NCBI GenBank assembly: GCA_023459335.1
Contig: JAEWUO010000003.1
Location: 10,762 to 74,761 of the forward strand
Source of the DNA: Bacillota bacterium
GTDB lineage: Bacteria; Bacillota; Clostridia; Christensenellales; CAG-138
Direction of reading: 5' to 3'
Length of the DNA stretch: 64,000 nt
Under the pieces are notes generated by a model that searched no databases, was not told the origin of the DNA, and was given only the letters and a program-made list of their open reading frames with translations. This document shows positions 31,313-40,051 of the stretch, one piece after another (positions within the stretch are counted from its first letter, which is position 1; each line of letters opens with the position of its first letter). Made by a program: the position numbers and the translations under genes.

Positions 31313-32923
31313 TCAATTGCTATTTTTCGCGTTTTTCAGCGAAGCCGCGACAAACCCTTTGAAGAGCGGATGCGCGCGGTTCGGGCGGCTCTTGAACTCC
31401 GGATGGAACTGCACGCCGATAAAGAACGGGTGATCCTTCAGTTCGACGGTTTCCACGATCCGTTCGTCTGGCGAAACGCCGGAAAGCACGAGCCCCGCTT
31501 CGGAAAGTTTCTCGCGGTAGTCGTTATTGAACTCATAACGGTGGCGATGGCGTTCGTGAATCAGCGGCTGGCGGTAGCAGCGCTCTAAAAGAGAACCCGG
31601 CTGCGTCTTGCACGGGTAGCTGCCGAGGCGCATGGTTCCTCCCTTGTTGATTGTCGCATACTGATCCGGCATGAAGTCGATCACCTTATGCGGGCTGTTC
31701 TCGTCGAATTCGCCGGAATTCGCGCCGAACAGTCCCGCGACATTGCGTGCAAATTCAATCACCGCAATCTGCATGCCGAGGCACAACCCCAGATACGGAA
31801 TTTTATGTTCCCGCGCATATTTCGCGGTCAGAATCATCCCTTCTACACCGCGCACGCCAAACCCACCGGGCAATACGATTCCGTCCAGTCCCGTGAGCTT
31901 TTCATCCACATTTTTACAGTCGAGCGCCTCCGAGTCGATCCACTCAATCTCTACGACCGCGCTGTTTTCGTATCCCGCGTGACGGATCGCCTCCGCGACG
32001 GAGAGATACGCGTCGTGCAGCTTGACGTATTTTCCGACGAGCCCGATCTTCACGTGCTTCGTGCTGTTTCTCACGCGTTCGAGCATCTGATTCCACTCGG
32101 TCAAGTTCGGCTGCGGGAGGTCGAGCTGCAGTTCGCGGCAGACTACCTCCGAAAAATTGCTGCGCTCCAGCATGATCGGCGCTTCATAGAGCGTATCCAC
32201 CGTCAGATTTTCGATGACGCAGTCCTGCTTGACGTTGCAGAACAGCGCGATCTTTCTCTTGATGCCTTCGTCCACCGGCCGGTCGACGCGCATGACGATG
32301 ACGTTCGGCGTGATACCCAGCGACTGGAGTTCCTTGACGGAATGCTGCGTTGGTTTGGATTTGTGCTCGTCCGAGCCGGAAAGGTACGGCACCAGCGTAA
32401 CGTGGATATAGAGGCAGTTGCTCGGCCCGACTTCGTGACCCACCTGCCGGATCGCCTCCAGAAACGGCTGGCTCTCGATGTCGCCGATCGTGCCGCCGAT
32501 CTCTGTGATGACCACATCCGCATGCGTCGCGTCCGCAACGCTGTAGATAAACCGCTTGATTTCATTGGTCACGTGCGGGATGACCTGCACCGTTTCGCCA
32601 AGATACGTGCCCGCGCGTTCGTTGGTCAGGATGTTCCAGTAAACCTTTCCCTGCGTGAGGTTGGAAAACCGGTTCAAATCCTCGTCGATGAATCGTTCAT
32701 AGTGTCCCAGATCAAGGTCGGTTTCCGCGCCGTCCTCGGTCACAAACACTTCTCCGTGCTGAAAGGGGCTCATCGTGCCGGGATCGACGTTGATATACGG
32801 GTCAAGCTTCTGCGCGGCAACCTTCAGCCCGCGCGCCTTGAGCAGACGTCCTAGCGACGCCGCAGTAATGCCCTTGCCCAACCCTGAAACAACGCCGCCC
32901 GTCACAAAAATATACTTCGCCAT
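31313..32923 (-). CDS. pyrG: CTP synthase
   Basis: A 536-residue enzyme that aminates UTP to CTP with glutamine and ATP. The synthase domain opens with FVTGGVVSGLGKGITAASLG; the class I glutaminase domain has GLCLGMQ (nucleophile Cys, about 380) and ends with the catalytic His-Glu in VQFHPEFKSRP. Length is normal. The ATG at 32923 has GGAGGAG close upstream. The leader contains a palindrome ACCCGCGCGCGGGT followed by T residues (32974-32991), which could act as an attenuator as in the known pyrG control of Bacillus. It stands between glmS (upstream) and GT2 as a single gene. Confidence 0.98.
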   Translation of the reverse strand: MAKYIFVTGGVVSGLGKGITAASLGRLLKARGLKVAAQKLDPYINVDPGTMSPFQHGEVFVTEDGAETDLDLGHYERFIDEDLNRFSNLTQGKVYWNILTNERAGTYLGETVQVIPHVTNEIKRFIYSVADATHADVVITEIGGTIGDIESQPFLEAIRQVGHEVGPSNCLYIHVTLVPYLSGSDEHKSKPTQHSVKELQSLGITPNVIVMRVDRPVDEGIKRKIALFCNVKQDCVIENLTVDTLYEAPIMLERSNFSEVVCRELQLDLPQPNLTEWNQMLERVRNSTKHVKIGLVGKYVKLHDAYLSVAEAIRHAGYENSAVVEIEWIDSEALDCKNVDEKLTGLDGIVLPGGFGVRGVEGMILTAKYAREHKIPYLGLCLGMQIAVIEFARNVAGLFGANSGEFDENSPHKVIDFMPDQYATINKGGTMRLGSYPCKTQPGSLLERCYRQPLIHERHRHRYEFNNDYREKLSEAGLVLSGVSPDERIVETVELKDHPFFIGVQFHPEFKSRPNRAHPLFKGFVAASLKNAKNSN

Positions 32924-32973
32924 ACAATCTCCTCCGTGTCCCTTCCGTTTCTTTCGTTCCTGTTCAATCGCTG

Positions 32974-32991
32974 AAAAACCCGCGCGCGGGT
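32974..32991 (-). terminator. Terminator-like hairpin in the pyrG leader
   Basis: On the minus strand ACCCGCGCGCGGGT, a perfect palindrome, is followed by TTTTT, 51 bases before the pyrG start. It could be an attenuator or a second terminator for glmS. Confidence 0.55.
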
Positions 32992-33033
32992 AAATATGAC
33001 AATCAAGCCCGTCTGGTTTTCGTCATTTACTTC

Positions 33034-33069
33034 AAAACAAAATCAACGCCCCTTTTTGAAAGGGGCGTT
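33034..33069 (-). terminator. Terminator of glmS
   Basis: AACGCCCCTTT/AAAGGGGCGTT with a two-base loop and a T-rich tail (GATTTTGTTTTG) on the minus strand, 11 bases after the glmS stop. Confidence 0.9.
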
Positions 33070-33080
33070 AATAAGGGTGG

Positions 33081-34910
33081 CTATTCCACCGTCACGCTTT
33101 TTGCAAGATTCCGCGGCTGATCCACCGGACATCCTTTCTGCACCGCGAGGTAATACGCCAGCAGCTGCATCGGGATGATCGCGCAGAGCGGAGCTAATGT
33201 GCTGTCCATCTGTTCGATCTGCCATTGCTCGTGGGAGTGGCCTTTCGCCCCTTCCCAATATCCGTTTGTGACGGCGAGCACATGCGCGCCGCGGACGCGG
33301 ACCTCCTCCATATTGCTGGCGACCTTTGCCTGCAACTCCGGCTGCGTCGCAAGAGCGACCACCAGAGAGCCTTCTTCGATGAGGGCGATGGTGCCGTGCT
33401 TTAGTTCGCCGGCGGCGTACGCTTCCGAATGGATATAAGAAATTTCCTTGAGTTTTAAAGCCGCTTCCATCGCCAGCGCGTAATCCATGCCGCGGCCGAT
33501 GAAGAACACATGTTTCACCGCGAACGAGCGGCTTGAAAAATACTGGATCTGTTCTTTGTTGTCCAGCACCTTCTGCATCGCGGCGGGAATCCGGCTCATT
33601 TCCCGCAGCCGGTTTGAAACTTCCTCGTGCGTCATGGCCCCGCGTTTTTCGGCGAGGTCCAGCGCGCACAGATACAGCACAATGATCTGCGTCAGATAGG
33701 ATTTGGTAGCCGCGACGGCGATTTCCGGCCCGGCGTAGGTGTAGAGCACGTGCCCCGCTTCGCGGGAAATCGTGCTGCCGGTCACGTTGCACACCGCCAT
33801 GGTGTCGCATCCGAGTTCTTTCGCGCGGCGCAGCGCGGCGATCGTATCCGCCGTTTCGCCGGACTGGCTGACGACCAGAAACGGTTCGCCTTTTTCAATC
33901 AATGAATCGCCGTAGCGGTATTCGCTCGCGATATCGACGTCCACGCGCAGCTTCGCCATGTGTTCGATAAATTTCTTGCCGAGCATCCCCGCGTGGTACG
34001 CCGTTCCGCAGCTGACGATGGTGATGCGCTTCAGGTTTTTTGCGCGAGCCGCGTCCCAGGGGAAACGGTCTGATTTGAGGGAAAAATCCTTGGAGGAAAC
34101 ATACTGATCGAACGTCTTTTTAAACGCGTCCGGCTCCTCGCAGATCTCCTTCATCATAAAGTGTTCGTAGTTGCCCTTTTTTGCGGACTCGACATCCCAG
34201 TCGACATGCATCGGCGTCTTTGTGATCTCCGCGCCGAACTCGTCGTAAAACCGCATGCCTTCTTTTTTGAGCACCGCTATCTGCCGGTCCTGAACGAAGC
34301 AGACGTCCCGCGTATACTCCAAAATCGCGGGGATATCGGAGGCGACGACGCTCTCTCCCTTCCCATGCCCGACCACCATCGGGCTGTCCTTGCAGGTGCA
34401 GTAAATCGTCTCCGGATCGTCCGCAAAGAGGATCGCAAGCGCAAACGAGCCTTCCAGCATACCCGCCGCTTTGACCAGCGTCGCGAGCGGGTCGCCGCCG
34501 TAAAGATGTCCCAAAAGCTGCGCGACGACTTCCGTATCCGTCGCGGAGACGAACACGCAGCCGTTCTTTTCCAGCATTTCTTTGATGTGCAGATAGTTTT
34601 CGATGATACCGTTATGTACGATGGCGATTGTTTTTTTTGTGTCCGTGTGCGGGTGCGCGTTGATGTCGGAAGGTTCGCCGTGCGTCGCCCAGCGCGTATG
34701 CCCGATGCCGCAGGTTCCGCTGACGGGAGACGATTTGAGCAATTCCTGCAGGTTTTCAATCTTTCCTTTCGCTTTGCGCAGAGACAGGCCGGAGCCTTCC
34801 CAGACCGCGACGCCGGCGGAGTCATATCCGCGGTAAGCCAGCGCGGACAGTCCGTTCATGAGGACCGGAACACAGTTTTTATCGCCTGTATATCCAACGA
34901 TACCACACAT
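33081..34910 (-). CDS. glmS: Glutamine-fructose-6-phosphate transaminase (isomerizing)
   Basis: A 609-residue enzyme that makes glucosamine-6-phosphate for peptidoglycan and surface sugars. The Ntn-type glutaminase begins MCGIVGYTG with the catalytic Cys at position 2; two SIS (sugar isomerase) domains follow (ITIVSCGTAYHAG and VFFIGRGMDYALAMEAALKL), ending in PRNLAKSVTVE. The ATG at 34910 must be the start since Cys2 has to be N-terminal; GGGAGGG lies 11 bases upstream. The frame is open to 35054 but that part is promoter and leader. The leader holds an 11-bp hairpin with a G-rich loop instead of a glmS ribozyme. Confidence 0.98.
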   Translation of the reverse strand: MCGIVGYTGDKNCVPVLMNGLSALAYRGYDSAGVAVWEGSGLSLRKAKGKIENLQELLKSSPVSGTCGIGHTRWATHGEPSDINAHPHTDTKKTIAIVHNGIIENYLHIKEMLEKNGCVFVSATDTEVVAQLLGHLYGGDPLATLVKAAGMLEGSFALAILFADDPETIYCTCKDSPMVVGHGKGESVVASDIPAILEYTRDVCFVQDRQIAVLKKEGMRFYDEFGAEITKTPMHVDWDVESAKKGNYEHFMMKEICEEPDAFKKTFDQYVSSKDFSLKSDRFPWDAARAKNLKRITIVSCGTAYHAGMLGKKFIEHMAKLRVDVDIASEYRYGDSLIEKGEPFLVVSQSGETADTIAALRRAKELGCDTMAVCNVTGSTISREAGHVLYTYAGPEIAVAATKSYLTQIIVLYLCALDLAEKRGAMTHEEVSNRLREMSRIPAAMQKVLDNKEQIQYFSSRSFAVKHVFFIGRGMDYALAMEAALKLKEISYIHSEAYAAGELKHGTIALIEEGSLVVALATQPELQAKVASNMEEVRVRGAHVLAVTNGYWEGAKGHSHEQWQIEQMDSTLAPLCAIIPMQLLAYYLAVQKGCPVDQPRNLAKSVTVE

Positions 34911-34943
34911 ATTGAGAAAATCCCTCCCTTGCCAAAAATGAAG

Positions 34944-34985
34944 CGTCCGATAATAAGCCGCCAACCGCCCACCCATTATCGGACG
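34944..34985 (-). promoter_or_regulatory. glmS leader hairpin with G-rich loop
   Basis: CGTCCGATAAT and ATTATCGGACG form an 11-bp perfect stem around a 20-base loop containing GGGTGGGCGGTTGGCGG on the minus (mRNA) strand. It begins about 10 bases after the expected transcript start and ends 33 bases before the ATG. Confidence 0.75.
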
Positions 34986-35000
34986 TAAAATCCTTTCGGT

Positions 35001-35030
35001 ATTATACAAAACCCCTCGTCCCCGCGTCAA
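35001..35030 (-). promoter_or_regulatory. Promoter of glmS
   Basis: TTGACG (35030-35025), 18 bases and a perfect TATAAT (35006-35001) on the minus strand, giving a leader of about 85 bases. Confidence 0.75.
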
Positions 35031-35149
35031 GCAAATTTTCAGCGGGGCGGACACAATCGCTTGCGCCGCCCCGTTTTGTCAGGTACATAATATGGAACTG
35101 TTCATCTTTTGTTTCTTTCGTCTCTCATGATGCGGCAGCCGGAGTTTTC

Positions 35150-36385
35150 TTACTTTCCTGCGAAGAACCTCTCGCCGCAGCCGTATCGCTCGTAGACATA
35201 GTCGATATCCTTGTCGCCCCTGCCGGAGAGGTTAACGAGGATGGAGCCTTTGTTATTTTCGCGCGCGAACCGCATGGCATACGCCAGCGCGTGGGAGCTC
35301 TCGATCGCGGGGATGATCCCCTCGTAACGGCTCAGGAAGAAGAACGCCTCCATGGCTTCTTCGTCCGTCACACTCGTGTACTTCACGCGGCCTACGTCGT
35401 GCAGGAACGCGTGTTCCGGCCCGACAGAGGGGTAGTCGAGCCCGCTCGCGATGCTGTAAACGGGCAGCGGTTCACCTTTTTCATCCTGCAGCAGCAGGCT
35501 CTCAAAACCGTGCAGCACGCCTTTTTTGCCGAATGTGATGGAAGCCGCGTTATCGCCGATGCTGGAGCCGCGTCCCATCGGTTCCACGCCGACGATTTCA
35601 ACCGGTTCCTCATAGAACGTGGTGAACAGTCCCGCCGCGTTGGAACCGCCGCCTACGCACGCGCAGACTACGTCCGGCAGAAGTCCCGTCATATCGACGA
35701 ACTGTTCCTTTGCCTCGATGCCAACCACCATCTGGAAGTCCCGCACCATCTTGGGAAAGGGGTGCGGGCCGACTACGGAACCGATACAGTAGATCGCGTC
35801 CTCATATTCGTTCAGATATGCCGTGAACGCCGCGTCGACCGCCTCTTTCAGCGTCTTGAGCCCGTGCGATGCGGGGATGACGCGCGCGCCCAAGAGCTTC
35901 ATACGGGTCACGTTGGGCGCCTGCTTTGCGATGTCCACGTCCCCCATGTAGATATCGCACTCAAGGCCGAAGTACGCCGCCGCGGTCGCGAGCGCAACGC
36001 CGTGCTGGCCCGCGCCGGTTTCCGCGATCAGTTTTTTCTTGCCGAGGAATTTGGCGAGCAAGCCTTCACCCATGCAGTGGTTCAGCTTGTGCGCGCCGGT
36101 ATGGTTGAGGTCCTCGCGCTTTAAGTAAATCTGTGTTTTACCGAGCAGGCGGGATAACCGTTCCGCGTGGTAAACCGGCGTTGGGCGTCCCTGAAACTCC
36201 TTGCGGATGCGCCTTAGCTCACTGATGAACTGTGCGCTGTGGCAGATGGTTTCGTACGCGTCGTCGATTTCCTTGAACACGGGCACGAGCTGCGGCGGTA
36301 AAAAAGCGCCGCCGTATTCGCCGAAGCGGCCGTTTTCGTCTGGGTAGAGCTTGACATAGTTGGTGAAGTCTTTGTAGGTCATCAT
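35150..36385 (-). CDS. trpB: Tryptophan synthase beta chain
   Basis: A 411-residue PLP enzyme that joins indole and serine to tryptophan. The PLP lysine is in REDLNHTGAHKLNHC (about 95), the phosphate loop is VGGGSNAAG and the C-terminal SGRGDKD is present. Sequence features (GRFGEYGGAFLPPQL) are those of the common TrpB1 type. No trpA or other trp gene is nearby, so it could salvage indole or act with a distant alpha chain. The ATG at 36385 has AAGGA eight bases upstream; 36382 is an alternative. A T-box leader controls it. Confidence 0.96.
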   Translation of the reverse strand: MMTYKDFTNYVKLYPDENGRFGEYGGAFLPPQLVPVFKEIDDAYETICHSAQFISELRRIRKEFQGRPTPVYHAERLSRLLGKTQIYLKREDLNHTGAHKLNHCMGEGLLAKFLGKKKLIAETGAGQHGVALATAAAYFGLECDIYMGDVDIAKQAPNVTRMKLLGARVIPASHGLKTLKEAVDAAFTAYLNEYEDAIYCIGSVVGPHPFPKMVRDFQMVVGIEAKEQFVDMTGLLPDVVCACVGGGSNAAGLFTTFYEEPVEIVGVEPMGRGSSIGDNAASITFGKKGVLHGFESLLLQDEKGEPLPVYSIASGLDYPSVGPEHAFLHDVGRVKYTSVTDEEAMEAFFFLSRYEGIIPAIESSHALAYAMRFARENNKGSILVNLSGRGDKDIDYVYERYGCGERFFAGK

Positions 36386-36454
36386 GGTATTTTTCCTTCG
36401 CCCGCCGTTGGCCGCGGACATTAATCCTTTCTTATTGTTTCATTTTTAATTTTG

Positions 36455-36725
36455 TGGCAAATAAAAACGCCCTCGCTTCGGCGTTATGCCGAAACAAGGA
36501 CGATGCTCTCGCGGTGCCACCTTGTTTCCCGATTGCTCGGGCTCTTTGCGGAAATGCCAACACATTCCCCGCGATATAACGGTCACGACCCGTCGCAGGA
36601 TACTTTTATGCTTCCCCTGCGCGCTCTGCGGTCCATTTGAACGATCGTCTCCTGCGGGGCTTCCACCCATGTCCCGCTCTCTGCAAGGTCGTATTCGTCC
36701 GTTATCTCCGCTTCACAGCTTATGG
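36455..36725 (-). promoter_or_regulatory. T-box riboswitch upstream of trpB (tryptophan-type)
   Basis: The minus-strand leader contains the T-box core AAGGTGGCACCGCG followed by GAGAGCATCGTCC, and the terminator CGTCCTTG...CGAGGGCG with TTTTTATTT. Upstream, AGAGAGCGGG and GGGTGGAAGCCC are the distal stem I elements and AAATGGACC supplies a UGG specifier, matching tryptophan. Uncharged tRNA-Trp should stabilise the antiterminator and allow trpB transcription. Confidence 0.93.
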
Positions 36726-36730
36726 GCGGA

Positions 36731-36759
36731 ATTATATACGATCCTTTTCCGTCCGTCAA
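36731..36759 (-). promoter_or_regulatory. Promoter of the T-box/trpB transcript
   Basis: TTGACG (36759-36754), 17 bases and TATAAT (36736-36731) on the minus strand; the T-box starts a few bases downstream. Confidence 0.85.
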
Positions 36760-36978
36760 GGATTAATTTTCTTAATTTTACTTTGAAATTCTTATTTATG
36801 GCGTTTCTGAAACTTTTCACATCTGGTTTCGCCATATTGAACGAATTTGTGAAATACGCGGAAGGAGATTGAATTGAAGTGTGTTATATGCGATAATACA
36901 CTTGTTGTCATAGAATCTTTTCCTCGCAATCCCGCTCCGCACTCTCCTGTGCAGGAAGTAAAACGAAAGGGACAGCGC

Positions 36979-37386
36979 ATGAAAAAAACACTCCTGCTCC
37001 TATGGATTGCCGCTGTTTGCGTGTTGTTCCTTGGCTGCAAAAAAAAGCCTGATGTCTCGTTTGTCGATACGCTCCCCTGCGACCAGGCGAACGGGTATAC
37101 GTGGGTCGCGCGCGGCGGCAGCGGAGATACAGGCAAGGTAATCATCGACCAGATCTACCGGGACGACGATACCTACGAGCTGCTCGGCGTGAGCGGCGTA
37201 CTGGAAAACGACTTCGCGGGCGTAATTCCCGGCGTCGCGACGATGCGCCTGTATTATGTTCACGCGGAAGACTGGGACGGTCTCAACAGCAGCGCGGACG
37301 GCACGGCTTACTATGAATTTCTGGTCTACGACGATCTGACCATCAGCCTTTTATATTCCGAAGTTGAACTGCCGGATAACTTCTAG
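36979..37386 (+). CDS. Small secreted lipoprotein of unknown function
   Basis: A 135-residue protein. The start MKKTLLLLWIAAVCVLFLGC is a lipoprotein signal with lipobox LFLGC, so the mature protein is anchored at Cys20 outside the membrane. The remaining 115 residues begin with KKKPDVSFVDTLPCDQANGYTW; GYTW after a Pro-rich stretch is faintly like chagasin-type inhibitors, but evidence is too thin to assign it. AAAGGG precedes this ATG. An in-frame TTG at 36874 also has a good ribosome site (AAGGAG), giving a possible longer product without a signal at its N-terminus. A promoter (TTGAAT, 17, GATAAT) lies at about 36871-36896. Confidence 0.7.
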   Translation: MKKTLLLLWIAAVCVLFLGCKKKPDVSFVDTLPCDQANGYTWVARGGSGDTGKVIIDQIYRDDDTYELLGVSGVLENDFAGVIPGVATMRLYYVHAEDWDGLNSSADGTAYYEFLVYDDLTISLLYSEVELPDNF

Positions 37387-37398
37387 CCAAGATCACGC

Positions 37399-37430
37399 AA
37401 CGCGGCGCCCCGAGAAGGGCGCCGCGTTTT
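37399..37430. terminator. Bidirectional terminator between lipoprotein gene and clpB
   Basis: AACGCGGCGCCC-N6-GGGCGCCGCGTTTT, a 12-bp GC stem between the convergent stop codons. Confidence 0.9.
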
Positions 37431-37442
37431 ACTTGTATCTGT

Positions 37443-40037
37443 TCAGCGGACGAACAGTCCGTCTTGATTTTTATCGATTACGAGCGTGGCTCCCGCCGCG
37501 ACGTCGCCCGCGACGATCTTGCGCGCGAGCAGTGTTTCCACCTTGCTCTGGATATACCGTTTGAGCGGGCGCGCGCCGTAGAGCGGATCGCTGCCGGTTT
37601 CCACGATATATTCCTTCGCGGCGTCCGTCACGTTTACCTTCAGCTGCTGGCTGTTAAGGCGTTTGCCAAGGTCGTTGATCAGAAGGTCGACAATCTCCTT
37701 CAGATCCGCCTTTGTCAGCGGGCGGTAGAATACGATCTCGTCGAGGCGGTTGAGGAATTCCGGCCGGAACGACTGCTTGAGCATTCCCAGAACGATATTT
37801 CTCGCCTCGTCCGAGATGCACCCTTCCCGATCGATCCCCTCCAGAATCACGTCGGAACCAAGGTTGCTGGTGAGTATGATGATGGCGTTTTTAAAGTCCA
37901 CCGTCCTGCCCTGCCCGTCCGTGATCCGTCCGTCGTCGAGTACCTGCAGCAGCACGTTCAGCACGTCCGGATGCGCCTTTTCCACCTCGTCGAAGAGGAT
38001 GACGGCGTACGGTTTCCTGCGTACGGCTTCGGTGAGCTGACCGCCTTCGTCGTAACCGACGTACCCCGGAGGCGCGCCGATGAGGCGGCTGACGCTGTAT
38101 TTCTCCATGTACTCGGACATGTCGATGCGCACCATGCTCTTCTCGTCGTCGAAGAGCGCCTGCGCGAGCGCTTTGGCCAGCTCCGTCTTTCCTACGCCGG
38201 TCGGTCCGAGGAACAGGAATGAACCGATCGGGCGGTTCGGGTCCTGAATGCCCGCGCGGGAACGCAGGATCGCGTCGCTGACGCGTTCCACCGCCTCGTC
38301 CTGCCCGATGACCCGCTCATGCAGAATCTCCGGCAGGCGGAGCAGCTTCTCGCGCTCTCCCTCCATCAGCCGCGAAACGGGGATGCCCGTCCAGCGCGCG
38401 ACGATGCGGGCGATCTCCTCCTCCGTCACGCGGTCGTGCAGATACGTTGCCTCGTGCGCATCACTCTCGGCGAGTTTTTCTTCGCGCTCGAGCTGTTCGG
38501 TCAGCTGCGGTAGTTTGCCGTATTTCAGTTCTGCGGCTTTGTTCAGGTCGTATGCGCTCTCCGCTTTTGCAATCTCCGCGTTCGTGCGCTCGATTTCCTC
38601 GCGCAGCTGCTGTACCTTGCCAATGGCGGACTTTTCGTTCTCCCATTTCGCCTTCATCTCGTTGAAGCTTGCACGCAGTTCTGCCAGCTCACGCTGGATG
38701 TCGTCCAGATGCTCTTTCGAGAGCTTGTCCGTCTCTTTTTTCAGCGCGGCCTCTTCGATCTCCAGTTGCATGATTTTACGGCTCGCGCCGTCGAGTTCGG
38801 TCGGCATGCTGTCGAGCTCGGTCTTGATCAGCGCGCAGGCCTCGTCCACGAGGTCGATCGCCTTATCCGGCAGGAACCGGTCGGAGATGTAGCGGTGGCT
38901 GAGCGTCGCCGCCGCAATGAGCGCCGCGTCCTGAATCTTGACTCCGTGGAACACCTCGTAGCGCTCCTTTAAGCCGCGCAAAATCGAGATCGTGTCCTCC
39001 ACGGTCGGCTCCTCGACCAGAACCGGCTGGAACCTGCGCTCCAAAGCCGCGTCCTTTTCGATGTACTGTCGGTACTCATCCAGCGTCGTGGCGCCGATGC
39101 AGTGCAGTTCGCCGCGCGCGAGCATCGGTTTTAAGAGGTTGCCCGCGTCCATCGCGCCCTCGGTCTTGCCCGCGCCGACGATGTTGTGCAGCTCGTCGAT
39201 AAAGAGAATGATCCGCCCGTCGCTCTCCTTGACTTCGTTCAGCACGGCTTTGAGGCGCTCTTCGAATTCGCCGCGAAACTTCGCGCCCGCAACCAGCGCG
39301 CCCATATCGAGCGCGAACACCTTTCGGTCCTTCAGGTTATCCGGCACGTCCCCGCGCACAATGCGCAGCGCGAGCCCCTCCGCGATGGCGGTTTTGCCAA
39401 CGCCCGGTTCGCCGATGAGCACGGGATTGTTCTTCGTCTTACGGGAGAGAATGCGGATCACGCTGCGAATCTCGTCGTCCCGCCCGATGACCGGGTCGAG
39501 CTTCTGATTGCGCGCGAGTTCCACAAGATCCTGCCCGTATTTATTCATCACATCATATGTCCCCTCAGGGTTGTCGCTCGTCACGGGCTTGCTCCCGCGC
39601 ACGGTCTTCAGCTGTTCCAGAAACGTTTTTTCATTGATTCCGTATTTGGCAAACAGCTTTTTTACAACCTCGTTCGCCTTTTTCAAAAGGCCGAGAAACA
39701 AATGCTCCACGGATACGTACTGGTCGCCCATATCCTTGGCGCGCTTTTCCGCTTCGTTCAATGCGGCGTTGAGATCCTGTGAAAGATAGATCTGATCCGA
39801 ACCGGAGCCCGCGCTGTAGGTCGGCAGAGCGGCGACTTCCCGCTCCGCGTCCGCACGGAAGCGGTTTAAATCCACGCCGGTCGCGGAGAGGATGCTGCCG
39901 ATCAGCCCGTCCGGCTGGGCGACCAGCGCGTAAAGAAGGTGCGCCTGAGCGACCTCCGTGTTCCCCCGTTCTCCGGCAGTTTGCTGCGCGGCCTGAACCG
40001 CCTCTATACTTTTTTGCGTTAACGTATTGACGTTCAT
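37443..40037 (-). CDS. clpB: ATP-dependent chaperone ClpB (disaggregase)
   Basis: An 864-residue AAA+ disaggregase working with DnaK. The N-terminal repeat domain (1-150) is followed by NBD1 (Walker A GEPGVGKTAIAEG, about 200), a coiled-coil M domain (about 400-525, rich in Glu/Lys/Leu), NBD2 (GPTGVGKTELAKAL, about 600; MSEYMEKYSVSRLIGAPPGY) and the C-terminal domain. The long M domain separates ClpB from ClpC/ClpA. It lies 14 bases after a ribbon-helix-helix gene on the same strand, so the two share a promoter. No CIRCE or CtsR-like sequence was noticed upstream. Confidence 0.98.
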   Translation of the reverse strand: MNVNTLTQKSIEAVQAAQQTAGERGNTEVAQAHLLYALVAQPDGLIGSILSATGVDLNRFRADAEREVAALPTYSAGSGSDQIYLSQDLNAALNEAEKRAKDMGDQYVSVEHLFLGLLKKANEVVKKLFAKYGINEKTFLEQLKTVRGSKPVTSDNPEGTYDVMNKYGQDLVELARNQKLDPVIGRDDEIRSVIRILSRKTKNNPVLIGEPGVGKTAIAEGLALRIVRGDVPDNLKDRKVFALDMGALVAGAKFRGEFEERLKAVLNEVKESDGRIILFIDELHNIVGAGKTEGAMDAGNLLKPMLARGELHCIGATTLDEYRQYIEKDAALERRFQPVLVEEPTVEDTISILRGLKERYEVFHGVKIQDAALIAAATLSHRYISDRFLPDKAIDLVDEACALIKTELDSMPTELDGASRKIMQLEIEEAALKKETDKLSKEHLDDIQRELAELRASFNEMKAKWENEKSAIGKVQQLREEIERTNAEIAKAESAYDLNKAAELKYGKLPQLTEQLEREEKLAESDAHEATYLHDRVTEEEIARIVARWTGIPVSRLMEGEREKLLRLPEILHERVIGQDEAVERVSDAILRSRAGIQDPNRPIGSFLFLGPTGVGKTELAKALAQALFDDEKSMVRIDMSEYMEKYSVSRLIGAPPGYVGYDEGGQLTEAVRRKPYAVILFDEVEKAHPDVLNVLLQVLDDGRITDGQGRTVDFKNAIIILTSNLGSDVILEGIDREGCISDEARNIVLGMLKQSFRPEFLNRLDEIVFYRPLTKADLKEIVDLLINDLGKRLNSQQLKVNVTDAAKEYIVETGSDPLYGARPLKRYIQSKVETLLARKIVAGDVAAGATLVIDKNQDGLFVR

Positions 40038-40051
40038 GTTTCTTACCCCCT

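Noticed and set aside
34911..35060. glmS ribozyme
   Set aside because: The leader is far shorter than the ribozyme and lacks its conserved core; only the hairpin with the G-rich loop is seen.
37464..38222. Long open frames on the plus strand opposite clpB, pyrG and the ispH-rpsA gene
   Set aside because: They mirror GC-rich coding sequence on the other strand, lack ribosome sites, and have low-complexity Arg/Val-rich products.
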